Origin: Taklimakanibacter lacteus
GTDB taxonomy: Bacteria; Pseudomonadota; Alphaproteobacteria; Rhizobiales; Aestuariivirgaceae
DNA length: 64,000 bases
NCBI GenBank assembly: GCA_003576695.1
Contig: QOZQ01000006.1
Span: forward strand, 186,001 to 250,000
Direction of reading: 5' to 3'
Part shown: in pieces, positions 34,402 through 43,365 of the stretch
Position numbering within the stretch: position 1 is the first letter of the stretch
How the letters are laid out: each line of letters opens with the position of its first letter
The notes under the pieces: model-generated
Told to the model about the DNA's origin: nothing
Databases searched by the model: none
Seen by the model: the letters and a program-made list of their open reading frames with translations, nothing else
Program-made: the position numbers and the translations under genes

Positions 34402-35208
34402 CTAGGCCGATCTTGCTTTTCGCAAGCTTGCGGGCGCGGTTCCGACATGGCGCCGGAACAGCTTCGCAAAGCGCGACGCGTCCCTGTAGCCCAGCGACCA
34501 GGCGATGTCGGCGATCGGCACGCGTGTCGTTTCGATCATCTGCCTTGCCCGCGTCATGCGCCGCTGCGTGACATAGGCATGGGGCGTGGCGCCGGTCTCG
34601 GCCTTGAACCGGCGCAGGAAGTGATAGGGGCTCACGGCGGCGATGGCCGCGAGCGGCTGGAGCGCCAGATCTTCCGCCAGATGCGCTTCGATGAAAGCGA
34701 GCGCGCGCAGGATGCGCCGGTCTCGCGCCGGGACGCGATCGGCAAAGAGGCGCCCTTGCGCCAGATGCAGCGCGAGCGTGACCGAGAGGCTCTCGCGATA
34801 GAGCTCAGGCGCATCATCGGGGGCGGCGTGGAGCGCGAAGACCAGCTCGGCCGCCAGCGGATCGAGCGTGCCGACGGTGAAGTCCCTGATCTCCTCCACA
34901 CCCTCGTCGGCGAAGAGGGCCCGCGGCAGGCTCACATTGATGATCGCCTGCGGCCCCTTCCAGCTGCAACGCCCATCGAGCCCGGCCGGGAATATCCAGC
35001 CCGATCCCGGCAGCAGCGGCAATTCGCGTTCGGCATCGCTGGCATAGGCGCCCCAATGACCGGGCTGGGCGGTGAGCACGAGGCCGACCGTCAGCTCATC
35101 GAAGCGGAAGCACCCTTCGCCGGCGGCGAAACGATGATGTGACGAGGCCGCGTTGGACCAGCGCCTTGTGCCGGGCGCGAGCTGCGGCCACCGCGTGGTG
35201 AAATCCAT
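34402..35208 (-). CDS. AraC family transcriptional regulator
   Basis: A 268-residue regulator with an N-terminal cupin-like ligand domain and a C-terminal double helix-turn-helix (residues ~165-265: AFIEAHLAEDLALQPLA, SPYHFLRRFKAETGATPHAY, IADIAWSLGYRDASRFAKLF). It lies between the secreted hydrolase and an MFS gene, all on the minus strand, and may control either. Effector unknown. Confidence 0.9.
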   Translation of the reverse strand: MDFTTRWPQLAPGTRRWSNAASSHHRFAAGEGCFRFDELTVGLVLTAQPGHWGAYASDAERELPLLPGSGWIFPAGLDGRCSWKGPQAIINVSLPRALFADEGVEEIRDFTVGTLDPLAAELVFALHAAPDDAPELYRESLSVTLALHLAQGRLFADRVPARDRRILRALAFIEAHLAEDLALQPLAAIAAVSPYHFLRRFKAETGATPHAYVTQRRMTRARQMIETTRVPIADIAWSLGYRDASRFAKLFRRHVGTAPASLRKARSA

Positions 35209-35258
35209 GCGCGCAGTCTCTCATGCTTTGGCAGCACCCGCGCTTCACATGATCGCGA

Positions 35259-36452
35259 TCAGCCTCTCCGGCGATCGAAACGGCTCGCGATGAGCGTGAA
35301 CACGATCGCCAGCGCCGCGAAGAGGGAACCGACCGGCGTCAGCCAGGCGAGGAGATGCTCGGCGACGATCTTCGCGCCGACGCCGGCGCCGATCGCCTGG
35401 CCCAGATAGATGGTGGATGTGTTGAGCGCCACCGAGGCCGAGGCGAGCGCCGGCGCATGGGCGATGAGCCGGCTCTGCTGCAGCGAGTTGGACGAGAAGG
35501 TGCCGAGGCCCCAGATCGCCATCGCGACGGCTGCGCCCGCGAGCAGGCCAAGTGTCGCCGAGAAGACGATCATGCCGATGAGCAATGCGCCAAGGGCGAG
35601 CAGGATCATGCGGTCGATGCCGATGCGGGCGACGAAGCGCGCGGCGATGAAATTGCCGAGAACGCCCGCGGCGCCGAAGCCGGCGAGGAGACCGGCAATG
35701 AGGGCGGGCGATGCGCCGAGCAGATCCTTGAAGAGCGGCGCCATATAGCTGAACGCCGTGAACTGCCCCGACGAGCTTGCCAGCGTAACCAGCAGGATGA
35801 GGATCAGCACCGGATCGAAGAACACGTCGCGCCAGGCGGCGAGCGAGAGCTTGCCGACATGGAGGCCTGACGGCATTGTGCGCCATACGATGATGCCGGC
35901 CGCAAGCGCCAGCAGCGCCATGATCGCATAGGCGAAGCGCCAGCCGATAAAGGCGGCGATGAGACTGCCGCAGGGCATGCCGGCGACCGAGGCGATCGAC
36001 CAGCCGATGAAGATGAAGGCCACGGCGCCCGCGCGTTTTTCCGGCGGCACTATCAGCCCGACGCTCGCCGCCGCCTGCGGCGTGAAGATGCCGGCCGAGA
36101 TCACGGTGATGGCGCGCAAGGCCAGCAGCGACCAGAAATCGGGCGCCAATGCCGAGAGCGCATGGCCCGCCGCATAGAAGATAAGCGAGCCCACCAGAAG
36201 GACGCGGCGATCGATGCCGCTGGTGAAGGTGGCGAAGAACGGGGCGCCCAGGCCGATGACGATGCCGCTGGCCAGCATCAGGAGGCCGGCCGTCGCCGGG
36301 CTGACGCCGAGGCCGGCGGAGAGATCGTTCAGCATGCCCGCTGGCAGCAGGATGCCGGTGCCGATGATGAAATTCCCGGCAAAAAGCGCCCATAAAGCCC
36401 AATTGAGCCGGGCCGCCGGCAGCCCCGCGGGGCCCTCATTTGTATGGGTCAT
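35259..36452 (-). CDS. MFS transporter, DHA1 family
   Basis: A 397-residue transporter with 12 predicted helices, similar in layout to arabinose-efflux / chloramphenicol-resistance type permeases (AraJ/Cml). Helix 1 is WALFAGNFIIGTGILLPAGM, and the loop after helix 2 reads APFFATFTSGIDRRVLLVG, a degenerate motif A. It ends 50 bases before the AraC gene and is divergent from hbd. Substrate not predictable. Confidence 0.88.
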   Translation of the reverse strand: MTHTNEGPAGLPAARLNWALWALFAGNFIIGTGILLPAGMLNDLSAGLGVSPATAGLLMLASGIVIGLGAPFFATFTSGIDRRVLLVGSLIFYAAGHALSALAPDFWSLLALRAITVISAGIFTPQAAASVGLIVPPEKRAGAVAFIFIGWSIASVAGMPCGSLIAAFIGWRFAYAIMALLALAAGIIVWRTMPSGLHVGKLSLAAWRDVFFDPVLILILLVTLASSSGQFTAFSYMAPLFKDLLGASPALIAGLLAGFGAAGVLGNFIAARFVARIGIDRMILLALGALLIGMIVFSATLGLLAGAAVAMAIWGLGTFSSNSLQQSRLIAHAPALASASVALNTSTIYLGQAIGAGVGAKIVAEHLLAWLTPVGSLFAALAIVFTLIASRFDRRRG

Positions 36453-36599
36453 GCCCGATCATGCCAGAAGCTGAAGAGCGCCGTATATCGCCCCTGCGGT
36501 ATGCCAGACCCGTCGATTTCGCACATGCGAAATGCACTTGCTCAAGCAACAGGCACGATATAGGCTCCCACGCCTTTACCAAGTGGGTAGTAGACGGAC

Positions 36600-37475
36600 A
36601 TGCAGATTAAAAAAGTCGGCGTCATTGGCGCCGGTCAGATGGGCAACGGCATCGCCCATGTTTGCGCCCTTTCGGGCTTCACGGTGCTTCTCAACGATGT
36701 GAGCAAGGAGCGGATGGAGGCGGGACTCGCCACCATCAACGGCAACCTCTCCCGCCAGGTCAGGTCCGCCAAGATCACCGAAGCCGAGCGCGACAAGGCG
36801 CTGAAGAACATCTCGACCGCGCCCTCCTATGAGGATTTCGGCGATTGCGATCTGGTGATCGAAAGCGCCGTCGAGGACGAGGCGGTCAAGCGCAAGATCT
36901 TCACCGCGGTCTGCCCGCATCTCGCGGAGCATGCGTTGCTCGGCACCAACACATCTTCGATCTCGATCACCAGGCTCGCCGCCTCGACCGACCGGCCGGA
37001 AAAATTCATGGGCATCCACTTCATGAATCCGGTGCCGCTCATGGAGCTGGTCGAGCTCATCCGCGGCATCGCCACCGACGAGCAGACCTTCAGCTCGGTG
37101 AAGGAATTCTCGCTCAAGCTGAAGAAGACGATCGCGGTGGCCGAGGATTTCCCGGCCTTCATCGTCAACCGCATCCTGATGCCGATGATCAACGAGGCGG
37201 TCTATACGCTTTACGAAGGCGTCGGCAATGTCGAGGCGATCGACCTGTCGATGAAGCTCGGCGCCCATCATCCGATGGGCCCGCTCGAGCTTGCCGATTT
37301 CATCGGCCTCGATACCTGCCTGTCGATCATGCAGGTTCTCTATGAAGGCCTCGCCGATTCCAAATACCGCCCCTGCCCGCTGCTGGTGAAATATGTCGAG
37401 GCCGGCTGGCTCGGCCGCAAGACCAATCGCGGCTTCTATGACTATCGCGGCGAAAAGCCGGTGCCGACACGGTAA
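36600..37475 (+). CDS. hbd: 3-hydroxybutyryl-CoA dehydrogenase
   Basis: A 291-residue NAD(P)-dependent enzyme interconverting acetoacetyl-CoA and 3-hydroxybutyryl-CoA. The Rossmann motif is VGVIGAGQMGNGIA, the catalytic His lies in GIHFMNPVPLMELVE, and the C-terminal dimerisation domain has FIVNRILMPMINEAV and GAHHPMGPLELADFIGLD. In Rhizobiales hbd usually follows etfBA directly; here a 3.6 kb minus-strand block separates them. Confidence 0.94.
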   Translation: MQIKKVGVIGAGQMGNGIAHVCALSGFTVLLNDVSKERMEAGLATINGNLSRQVRSAKITEAERDKALKNISTAPSYEDFGDCDLVIESAVEDEAVKRKIFTAVCPHLAEHALLGTNTSSISITRLAASTDRPEKFMGIHFMNPVPLMELVELIRGIATDEQTFSSVKEFSLKLKKTIAVAEDFPAFIVNRILMPMINEAVYTLYEGVGNVEAIDLSMKLGAHHPMGPLELADFIGLDTCLSIMQVLYEGLADSKYRPCPLLVKYVEAGWLGRKTNRGFYDYRGEKPVPTR

Positions 37476-37511
37476 GGAAGAACATCAACGCGGCGAGACG
37501 ACCACCATCGT

Positions 37512-37756
37512 TCGTCATCCCGGCGAGGCGAACACCAACGTTCGTCATCCCGGCGAAAGCCGGGACCCCTGAATAAGGCCAATCTGGGTTGTGTTCCCCG
37601 CGCTTCGCCAATCCAATTGGGGCCCGGCTTCGCCGGGCGAAGATCGGCATCAGCTCGCTGAAACAGGGCAGCACCGCCCGGTTGATTCTATTCAGGGGGT
37701 CCCGGCTTTCGCCGGGATGACGGACTATAGGGACCGTCACTTTCGCCGGGATGACG
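37512..37756. repeat. Family A repeat cluster between hbd and tlpA
   Basis: At least four CCCGGCGAAAGCCGGG-type half or full units in the 297-base gap between convergent hbd and tlpA, including the full right-hand unit TTCTATTCAGGGGGTCCCGG followed by CTTTCGCCGGGATGACG. One inner hairpin (GCCCGGCTTCGCCGGGC) breaks the usual layout, suggesting nested insertion or rearrangement. Confidence 0.85.
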
Positions 37757-37772
37757 GTGTTGGATGTTGCGC

Positions 37773-38393
37773 TTATTCTTCTTGAATCGCCGCTTTGATC
37801 AGCGCTTTGGCTTCCGGTGAATTCCATTCGGCGGGGCCGAGGAGGCGGCCGATCTCGCGGCCTTCGCGGTCGATGAGGATCGAGGCCGGCAGGCCCACCG
37901 CCTGGAACTGGCTCAAGGCTTCGGTCGAGGGATCGGCATAGAGCTTGAGCGCGGTGGCACCCACCTCTTTCAGGAACTGGCCCGACGCTTCGAAGCCCTT
38001 GCGGTCGACGCTGATGGCGACGACCTCGAAATCAGGCCCTCCCATCTCGCTCTGCAATTGGGCGAGCGCGGGCATTTCCTTGCGGCAGGGCGCGCACCAG
38101 GTGGCCCACAGATTGACCAGCACGACCCGGCCCTTCCAGGCCTTGAGCGATGTCGCCGCCCCGTTTTCCGGCGTGAGGCTGATCTCGGGCACCGGCTTTC
38201 TTTCGCCCTTGACCACAAAGGCCGCCATGGCGCCGGTCGCCAGCGCCCGGCTCACCTGGCCCGGCGCCGCGGGCGACGCCGTCTCGACCTTGCCATCGCC
38301 TTCCCCCTTCAAGTAAACCCCGAAGGCCGTGGCCAGGACGGCAAGGACGACGATCAGGATGGCGGGCCTCAGGGTTCGGGCTTTTTCACTCAT
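37773..38393 (-). CDS. tlpA: TlpA-like thiol:disulphide oxidoreductase
   Basis: A 206-residue membrane-anchored periplasmic thioredoxin-like protein. The N-terminal helix is [18 protein letters not shown], and the active site [15 protein letters not shown] carries the CxxC pair in a typical TlpA/ResA insert context. Rhizobial TlpA reduces copper-site proteins for cytochrome oxidase assembly. The start at 38393 ([10 protein letters not shown]) is favoured over an ATG four codons earlier. Divergent from argH with 26 bases between starts. Confidence 0.9.
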   Translation of the reverse strand: MSEKARTLRPAILIVVLAVLATAFGVYLKGEGDGKVETASPAAPGQVSRALATGAMAAFVVKGERKPVPEISLTPENGAATSLKAWKGRVVLVNLWATWCAPCRKEMPALAQLQSEMGGPDFEVVAISVDRKGFEASGQFLKEVGATALKLYADPSTEALSQFQAVGLPASILIDREGREIGRLLGPAEWNSPEAKALIKAAIQEE

Positions 38394-38419
38394 TCGGGAT
38401 TCCATTAACGAGGCAGGCG

Positions 38420-39802
38420 ATGACCAACAAGATGTGGGGCGGCAGGTTCGAGAGCGCGCCCGACGCCATCATGGAAGAGATCAATGCCTCGATCGGCTTT
38501 GACCAGAGACTGTTCGCGCAGGATATCAGAGGATCGCTCGCCCATGCCAGGATGCTTGCCGAGAAGGGCATCATCTCGAAGTCAGACGCGGCTGAAATAA
38601 GGCGGGGCCTGGAGAAGGTGCAAGCCGAAATCGAGGGAGGCTCCTTCACTTTTTCGCGCGCGCTGGAAGACATCCATATGAATGTCGAGCAGCGCCTGAA
38701 GGACCTGATCGGCCCGGCCGCCGGGCGGCTCCACACCGCCCGCTCGCGCAACGACCAGGTGGCGACCGATTTCCGCCTCTATATTCGCGATGTCTGCGAC
38801 CATCTCGACGGACAGCTCAAGGACTTGCAGCTCGCTCTCGCCGCCAAGGCCGAGAAGCACGCGGCCACCATCATGCCGGGCTTCACCCATTTGCAGGTGG
38901 CCCAGCCCGTCACCTTCGGCCATCACATGCTGGCCTATGTCGAGATGCTGGCGCGCGACAGGAGCCGCATCGGCGATGCGCGCAAGCGCATGAATGAATC
39001 GCCTCTGGGCGCCGCGGCGCTCGCCGGCACATCCTTCCCCATCGACCGCGCCATGACGGCGAAGGAGCTCGCCTTCGACCGGCCGATGCGCAATTCGCTC
39101 GATGCGGTGGCCGACCGCGATTTCGTGCTCGAGCTGCTCGCCGCCGCTTCGATCGGCGCGATGCATCTCTCGCGCCTGGCCGAAGAGATCGTCATCTGGT
39201 GCTCGGCGCAGTTCCGCTTCGTGACGCTCTCCGACAGATTCACCACCGGCTCCTCGATCATGCCGCAGAAGCGCAATCCCGATGCGGCCGAGCTCATCCG
39301 CGGCAAGCCGGGCCGTGTGCTGGGCGCCTTCACCTCGTTGTTGCTGGTGATGAAGGGCCTGCCGCTGACCTATTCGAAGGACATGCAGGAGGACAAGGAG
39401 CCGGCCTTCGATGCGATCGACAATTTCTCGCTCGCCGTCGCGGCGATGACCGGCATGATCAAGGACCTCGAGCCCAATGCCAAGACGATGCGCGCCGCCG
39501 CCGCCCAGGGTTTCGCCACCGCGACCGACCTCGCCGACTGGCTGGTGCGCTCGCTCGGCCTGCCTTTCCGCGAGGCGCATCACGTGACGGGGGCGCTGGT
39601 GGCGCTGGCCGAGAAGAAGAACTGCGATCTCGCGAGCTTGAGCCTCACCGACATGCACGGCGTCAACGACAGGATCACCACCGATGTCTACAAGGTGCTC
39701 TCGGTGGAGAACTCCGTCGCCTCGCGCGTGAGCCTCGGCGGCACCGCACCCGCCAATGTGAAGCGCGAAGCGGCGCGCTGGTTGAAGCTGCTGACGAAGT
39801 AG
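38420..39802 (+). CDS. argH: Argininosuccinate lyase
   Basis: Last enzyme of arginine synthesis, splitting argininosuccinate into arginine and fumarate. 460 residues, normal length. The superfamily signature [16 protein letters not shown] is present with its catalytic Ser, as are [15 protein letters not shown] at the N-terminus, [13 protein letters not shown] and [12 protein letters not shown] with the catalytic His region. Confidence 0.96.
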   Translation: MTNKMWGGRFESAPDAIMEEINASIGFDQRLFAQDIRGSLAHARMLAEKGIISKSDAAEIRRGLEKVQAEIEGGSFTFSRALEDIHMNVEQRLKDLIGPAAGRLHTARSRNDQVATDFRLYIRDVCDHLDGQLKDLQLALAAKAEKHAATIMPGFTHLQVAQPVTFGHHMLAYVEMLARDRSRIGDARKRMNESPLGAAALAGTSFPIDRAMTAKELAFDRPMRNSLDAVADRDFVLELLAAASIGAMHLSRLAEEIVIWCSAQFRFVTLSDRFTTGSSIMPQKRNPDAAELIRGKPGRVLGAFTSLLLVMKGLPLTYSKDMQEDKEPAFDAIDNFSLAVAAMTGMIKDLEPNAKTMRAAAAQGFATATDLADWLVRSLGLPFREAHHVTGALVALAEKKNCDLASLSLTDMHGVNDRITTDVYKVLSVENSVASRVSLGGTAPANVKREAARWLKLLTK

Positions 39803-40048
39803 GGGAAATGATCCTCGCCATTACGGGAAAGGAACGGGGAGATTTTCGCCGGTAAATCCCGGGCCTTTCCGTCAATGGCGGCTTCAGGCGGTCGCCTGTT
39901 CACAAGGCTCACGAGCCGGCGCCCTGGCTCCTTCACTTTCCGGTCGCACGCTCCGGTCATAGGCAAGAGCAAATCGATTTGACACTGGCTTCAGCTCGAC
40001 GCCCCCGATATCGTGGCGAGATTCACGCGCCGAAAGAAAGAAACCCGC

Positions 40049-41263
40049 ATGAATGAAGGCGACATCTCGCGCATCTCGCAGGCGATCATCGCGCGCGGCA
40101 TTGCCGGCCAGTCGGAAGTGGCGCTGCTCCATGGCTTCTGCGCCGACTGCAACGAGGCGGGCCTCGGCCTTGCCATCGCCACCGCCGTGATCGACACGCT
40201 GCATCCCATCCATGAGGGCCGCGCCTTCCACTGGCGCGCCGATGGCGCGGTCGAGCGCGAGATGTCGGAATATTCCCCCGGCTCCTATTCCGAGGAGAAC
40301 TGGCGCCGCAGCATCTTCTTCCATCTGCTCGAGACGGGTGGCGATGAATTGCGCCGCCGCCTCGGCCCCGACGATCCGCGCGATTTCTTCTATCTCGACC
40401 AGCTCGACCAGCAGAAGCAGACCGACTATGTCGCCTTCCTGCAGCGCTTCGACCGCGAGGCCGCCATCGGCGAGATGGACTGCATCTATACGCAATGGTC
40501 GACGGCGAAGCCGGAAGGCTTCAGCGATGCGGAGCTCATCGCGCTGCGCCGCCTGGTGCCGCTTCTAGCGCTGGCGCTCAAGTGCGCTTCGCTGGCCCGC
40601 GTCGCCGAGACCATCGCCGAGGTCTATCTCGGCCGCGATGCCGGGCAGCGCGTGCTGCAGGGCCGCATCGTGCGCGGCGTCGCCGACCGCATCAATGCCG
40701 TCCTGTGGTATTCCGACCTCAGGGATTTCACCACCATCACCGATTCATCGCCGCCGGACGAGGTGATCCCGCTCCTCAACGACTATGCCGATGCGGTGAT
40801 CTCGGCCATCCACGACAAGGGCGGCAGCGTGCTGAAGCTGATCGGCGACGGCGTGCTCGCCATCTTCGGCGGCGCCGGGCCGGAAGAGACCTGCCGGCGC
40901 GCGCTTCTCGCCGAGATGAAGATGCGGAAGCGCATCGCCGAGCTGAACGAGAAGCGGAAAAGCGAAGGCCGCGCGGTTGCCGGCGTCAATCTCGGGCTCC
41001 ATATCGGGGATGTGTTCTACGGCAATATCGGCTCGGCCACGCGGCTCGATTTCACCGTCATCGGCCCGGCGGTGAACGAGGTGAGCCGCATCGTGGCGCT
41101 GTGCCGCTCGGTCGAGCGCAATATCCTGCTTTCCTCCGATTTCGCCGCCGCCACGCCCGAGCCCGAACGCTCCCGCCTGGTCTCGGTCGGCCGCTTCGCG
41201 CTCCGCGGTGTCAGCCGGGCGCAGGATCTCTACACGATCGATCCCGAGCTGGTGCGAGATTGA
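40049..41263 (+). CDS. Class III adenylate/guanylate cyclase
   Basis: About 404 residues. The C-terminal catalytic domain (from about residue 210) has YSDLRDFTTITDSSPPDEVI with the first metal Asp, KLIGDGVLAIFGG with the second, and VNLGLHIGDVFYGNIGSATR, plus FTVIGPAVNEVSRI with the base/ribose-contacting residues. The N-terminal ~190 residues are a soluble sensor-like region without membrane helices, of unknown ligand. The start is uncertain: a GTG at 40013 is possible; the ATG at 40049 is nearer the conserved region. Bases 40595-41263 are duplicated at 42601-43269. Confidence 0.87.
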   Translation: MNEGDISRISQAIIARGIAGQSEVALLHGFCADCNEAGLGLAIATAVIDTLHPIHEGRAFHWRADGAVEREMSEYSPGSYSEENWRRSIFFHLLETGGDELRRRLGPDDPRDFFYLDQLDQQKQTDYVAFLQRFDREAAIGEMDCIYTQWSTAKPEGFSDAELIALRRLVPLLALALKCASLARVAETIAEVYLGRDAGQRVLQGRIVRGVADRINAVLWYSDLRDFTTITDSSPPDEVIPLLNDYADAVISAIHDKGGSVLKLIGDGVLAIFGGAGPEETCRRALLAEMKMRKRIAELNEKRKSEGRAVAGVNLGLHIGDVFYGNIGSATRLDFTVIGPAVNEVSRIVALCRSVERNILLSSDFAAATPEPERSRLVSVGRFALRGVSRAQDLYTIDPELVRD

Positions 41264-41898
41264 ACCGCCGACCAATACTGGAAACATTCGGCAATAGATT
41301 CTGATACGAATCCGCTTCGCGCGTCGCTAGGTGCAATCTTTGCCGACGAACCGCTTGGCAAGTGGATTGCCAGTAATCCATCAGATGAAGACCTCCGTGA
41401 AAGGCTACTTCGTCGCGCACAGTGGACACCACCTTCCCGTTCTTTAACCGCTCCGTGAGCACCATGCGACGTGAAAACATCGTGCCGAAAGCCGCCAATA
41501 TCATGTTGTGAGCGTCATCCGTCCCGAGGACTGAATTAAAAGCCTTATTGTCTCGCAGATGGAGGAGCATGCTCGGTTCGTCAGGGGTCAAGGTAATATC
41601 CTTCGGGAGGCTGGCGAGCGGGATCAAGAATACCCATGGCTCGGCTCCATCGCCCCTCTTCCTGGCATTCGCCGAGCCGCGCGTCGCTCCAGAACCTGCA
41701 CTGGACCAGGAGCGAGACACCTAAGCTGATTAGGCCGCCGACAATCACGCCGATCATCGGGATCGAGGCCGGCAATCCGTTCGACATCCAGATTGCCGGC
41801 GAACGCATGCTGCCATGTGACCTGAAAGCCACAACGGGCAAGAATCGGGTAGGGGTCGGTTGACCTTCCGGCAACCCAGGTGCAGTATTTTCACTCAT
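41211..41898 (-). pseudogene. Frameshifted membrane-anchored hypothetical gene
   Basis: Two overlapping minus frames read as one protein if a single-base shift near 41650-41690 is corrected. The first frame (from ATG 41898) gives MSENTAPGLPEGQPTPTRFL and one transmembrane helix (MIGVIVGGLISLGVSLLVQ). The second continues as ARKRGDGAEPWVFLIPL, then LTPDEPSMLLHLRDNKAF and FGTMFSRRMVLTERLK. The stop of the second frame falls inside antisense cyclase sequence, past the duplication junction at 41263, so the 3' end is truncated as well. No known family; lower GC than its surroundings. Confidence 0.5.
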
Positions 41899-41918
41899 AT
41901 CCAATCGGGCTGGGACCA

Positions 41919-42593
41919 ATGATCAATAAACTTCTTTTGGCCGGTGCCGTTTCAGCTTTCGTGATTTCGAGCGCGCAGGCGGCGGATTTCGTCGAGGAGC
42001 CCGCAGTCTATGATTGGAGCGGTCCCTATATCGGCGCTCATTTCGGTTACGGCGGAGTCGGCACAGATGGCGAGTTCGACCGTGACGCAGATGTGAACAA
42101 TGATCTGAGTGACTTCGACGCAGAAGGGATCTTGGGTGGTGCCCAGTTGGGGTGGAACTGGCAAAGTGGTGACTGGGTGTTCGGCATCGAAGGAGATATT
42201 TCAGCAGTCGATTGGGATAGTTCCGCCGAAGATCAGATTTTCGCTCCTGGCGAAGTAACCTTGGAGATTGATTTCCTGGCCACCATACGTGGGCGCGTCG
42301 GCTGGGCCATGGACAATACGCTGCTTTACGTGACTGGTGGCGTGGCTTTTCTTGAAGGAGAATTCGAAGACACGGAGGAGGGTGGCAGCGCTGACGTTTC
42401 GGCTACTGGCGGGGCGATCGGTGGTGGCCTTGAATGGGGCATGACTGAGAATTTGAGCATCAAGGCAGAGGGACTGTATCTATTCTTCGATGATGACACC
42501 AGCCTTGCGGATCTGCCGACCGGCGCCTCAACTGACAGCCTGGAGATTGAGGACGGATATATCGTGAGACTCGGCGCCAATCTGCGATTCTAG
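41919..42593 (+). CDS. Outer membrane beta-barrel protein (Omp25/31-like porin family)
   Basis: A 224-residue exported protein. The start at 41919 gives a signal peptide MINKLLLAGAVSAFVISSAQ ending in AQA, followed by the family pattern DWSGPYIGAHFGYGG, LGWNWQSGDWVFGIEGDIS and a C-terminal aromatic-ending strand VRLGANLRF, the outer-membrane assembly signal. Alternating hydrophobic beta strands fit an 8-stranded barrel. It is divergent from the frameshifted gene, with starts only 21 bases apart. It lies inside the 1.34 kb insert flanked by the two cyclase copies. Confidence 0.85.
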   Translation: MINKLLLAGAVSAFVISSAQAADFVEEPAVYDWSGPYIGAHFGYGGVGTDGEFDRDADVNNDLSDFDAEGILGGAQLGWNWQSGDWVFGIEGDISAVDWDSSAEDQIFAPGEVTLEIDFLATIRGRVGWAMDNTLLYVTGGVAFLEGEFEDTEEGGSADVSATGGAIGGGLEWGMTENLSIKAEGLYLFFDDDTSLADLPTGASTDSLEIEDGYIVRLGANLRF

Positions 42594-42600
42594 AGAGAGT

Positions 42601-43269
42601 GCCCGCGTCGCCGAGACCATCGCCGAGGTCTATCTCGGCCGCGATGCCGGGCAGCGTGTGCTGCAGGGCCGCATCGTGCGCGGCGTCGCCGACCGCATCA
42701 ATGCCGTCCTGTGGTATTCCGACCTCAGGGATTTCACCACCATCACCGATTCATCGCCGCCCGACGAGGTGATCCCGCTCCTCAACGACTATGCCGATGC
42801 GGTGATCTCGGCCATCCACGACAAGGGCGGCAGCGTGCTGAAGCTGACCGGCGACGGCGTGCTCGCCATCTTCGGCGGCGCCGGGCCCGAGGAGACCTGC
42901 CGGCGCGCACTTCTCGCCGAGATGAAGATGCGGAAGCGCATCGCCGAGCTGAACGAGAAGCGCAAAGCCGAAGGCCGCGCGGTTGCCGGCGTCAATCTCG
43001 GGCTCCATATCGGGGATGTGTTCTACGGCAATATCGGCTCGGCCACGCGGCTCGATTTCACCGTCATCGGCCCGGCGGTGAACGAGGTGAGCCGCATCGT
43101 GGCGCTGTGCCGCTCGGTCGAGCGCAATATCCTGCTCTCCTCCGATTTCGCCGCCGCCACGCCCGAGCCCGAACGCTCCCGCCTCGTCTCCGTCGGCCGC
43201 TTCGCGCTCCGCGGCGTCAGCCGGGCGCAGGATCTCTATACGATCGATCCGGAGCTGGTGCGGGAGTAA
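42601..43269 (+). pseudogene. Duplicated cyclase catalytic domain, 5'-truncated
   Basis: These 669 bases repeat 40595-41263 with no length change and only scattered substitutions (for example Ile to Thr in KLTGDG, Ser to Ala in KRKAEGRA). The copy lacks the N-terminal 180 or so residues and has no nearby ATG; the first usable in-frame start is a GTG at 42658 without a clear ribosome site. The catalytic residues are all kept, so if translated it could be a free catalytic domain, but a non-expressed remnant is more likely. Similarity begins 7 bases after the barrel gene stop and ends at the cyclase stop. Confidence 0.8.
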
Positions 43270-43365
43270 AACGCCTGTTGGGCGTTCCTTAAGGATTTTG
43301 CGAGCGCCATCTTGTTCCCGGCGCGCGAGTCCCTATATCTCTGCCCCATTGGGACGGTACATCCA

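Noticed and set aside
43312-43365. 18-codon upstream extension of the two-domain membrane protein
   Set aside because: It starts at a non-ATG codon, is not shared with the other domain copies, and the aligned units begin at 43366.
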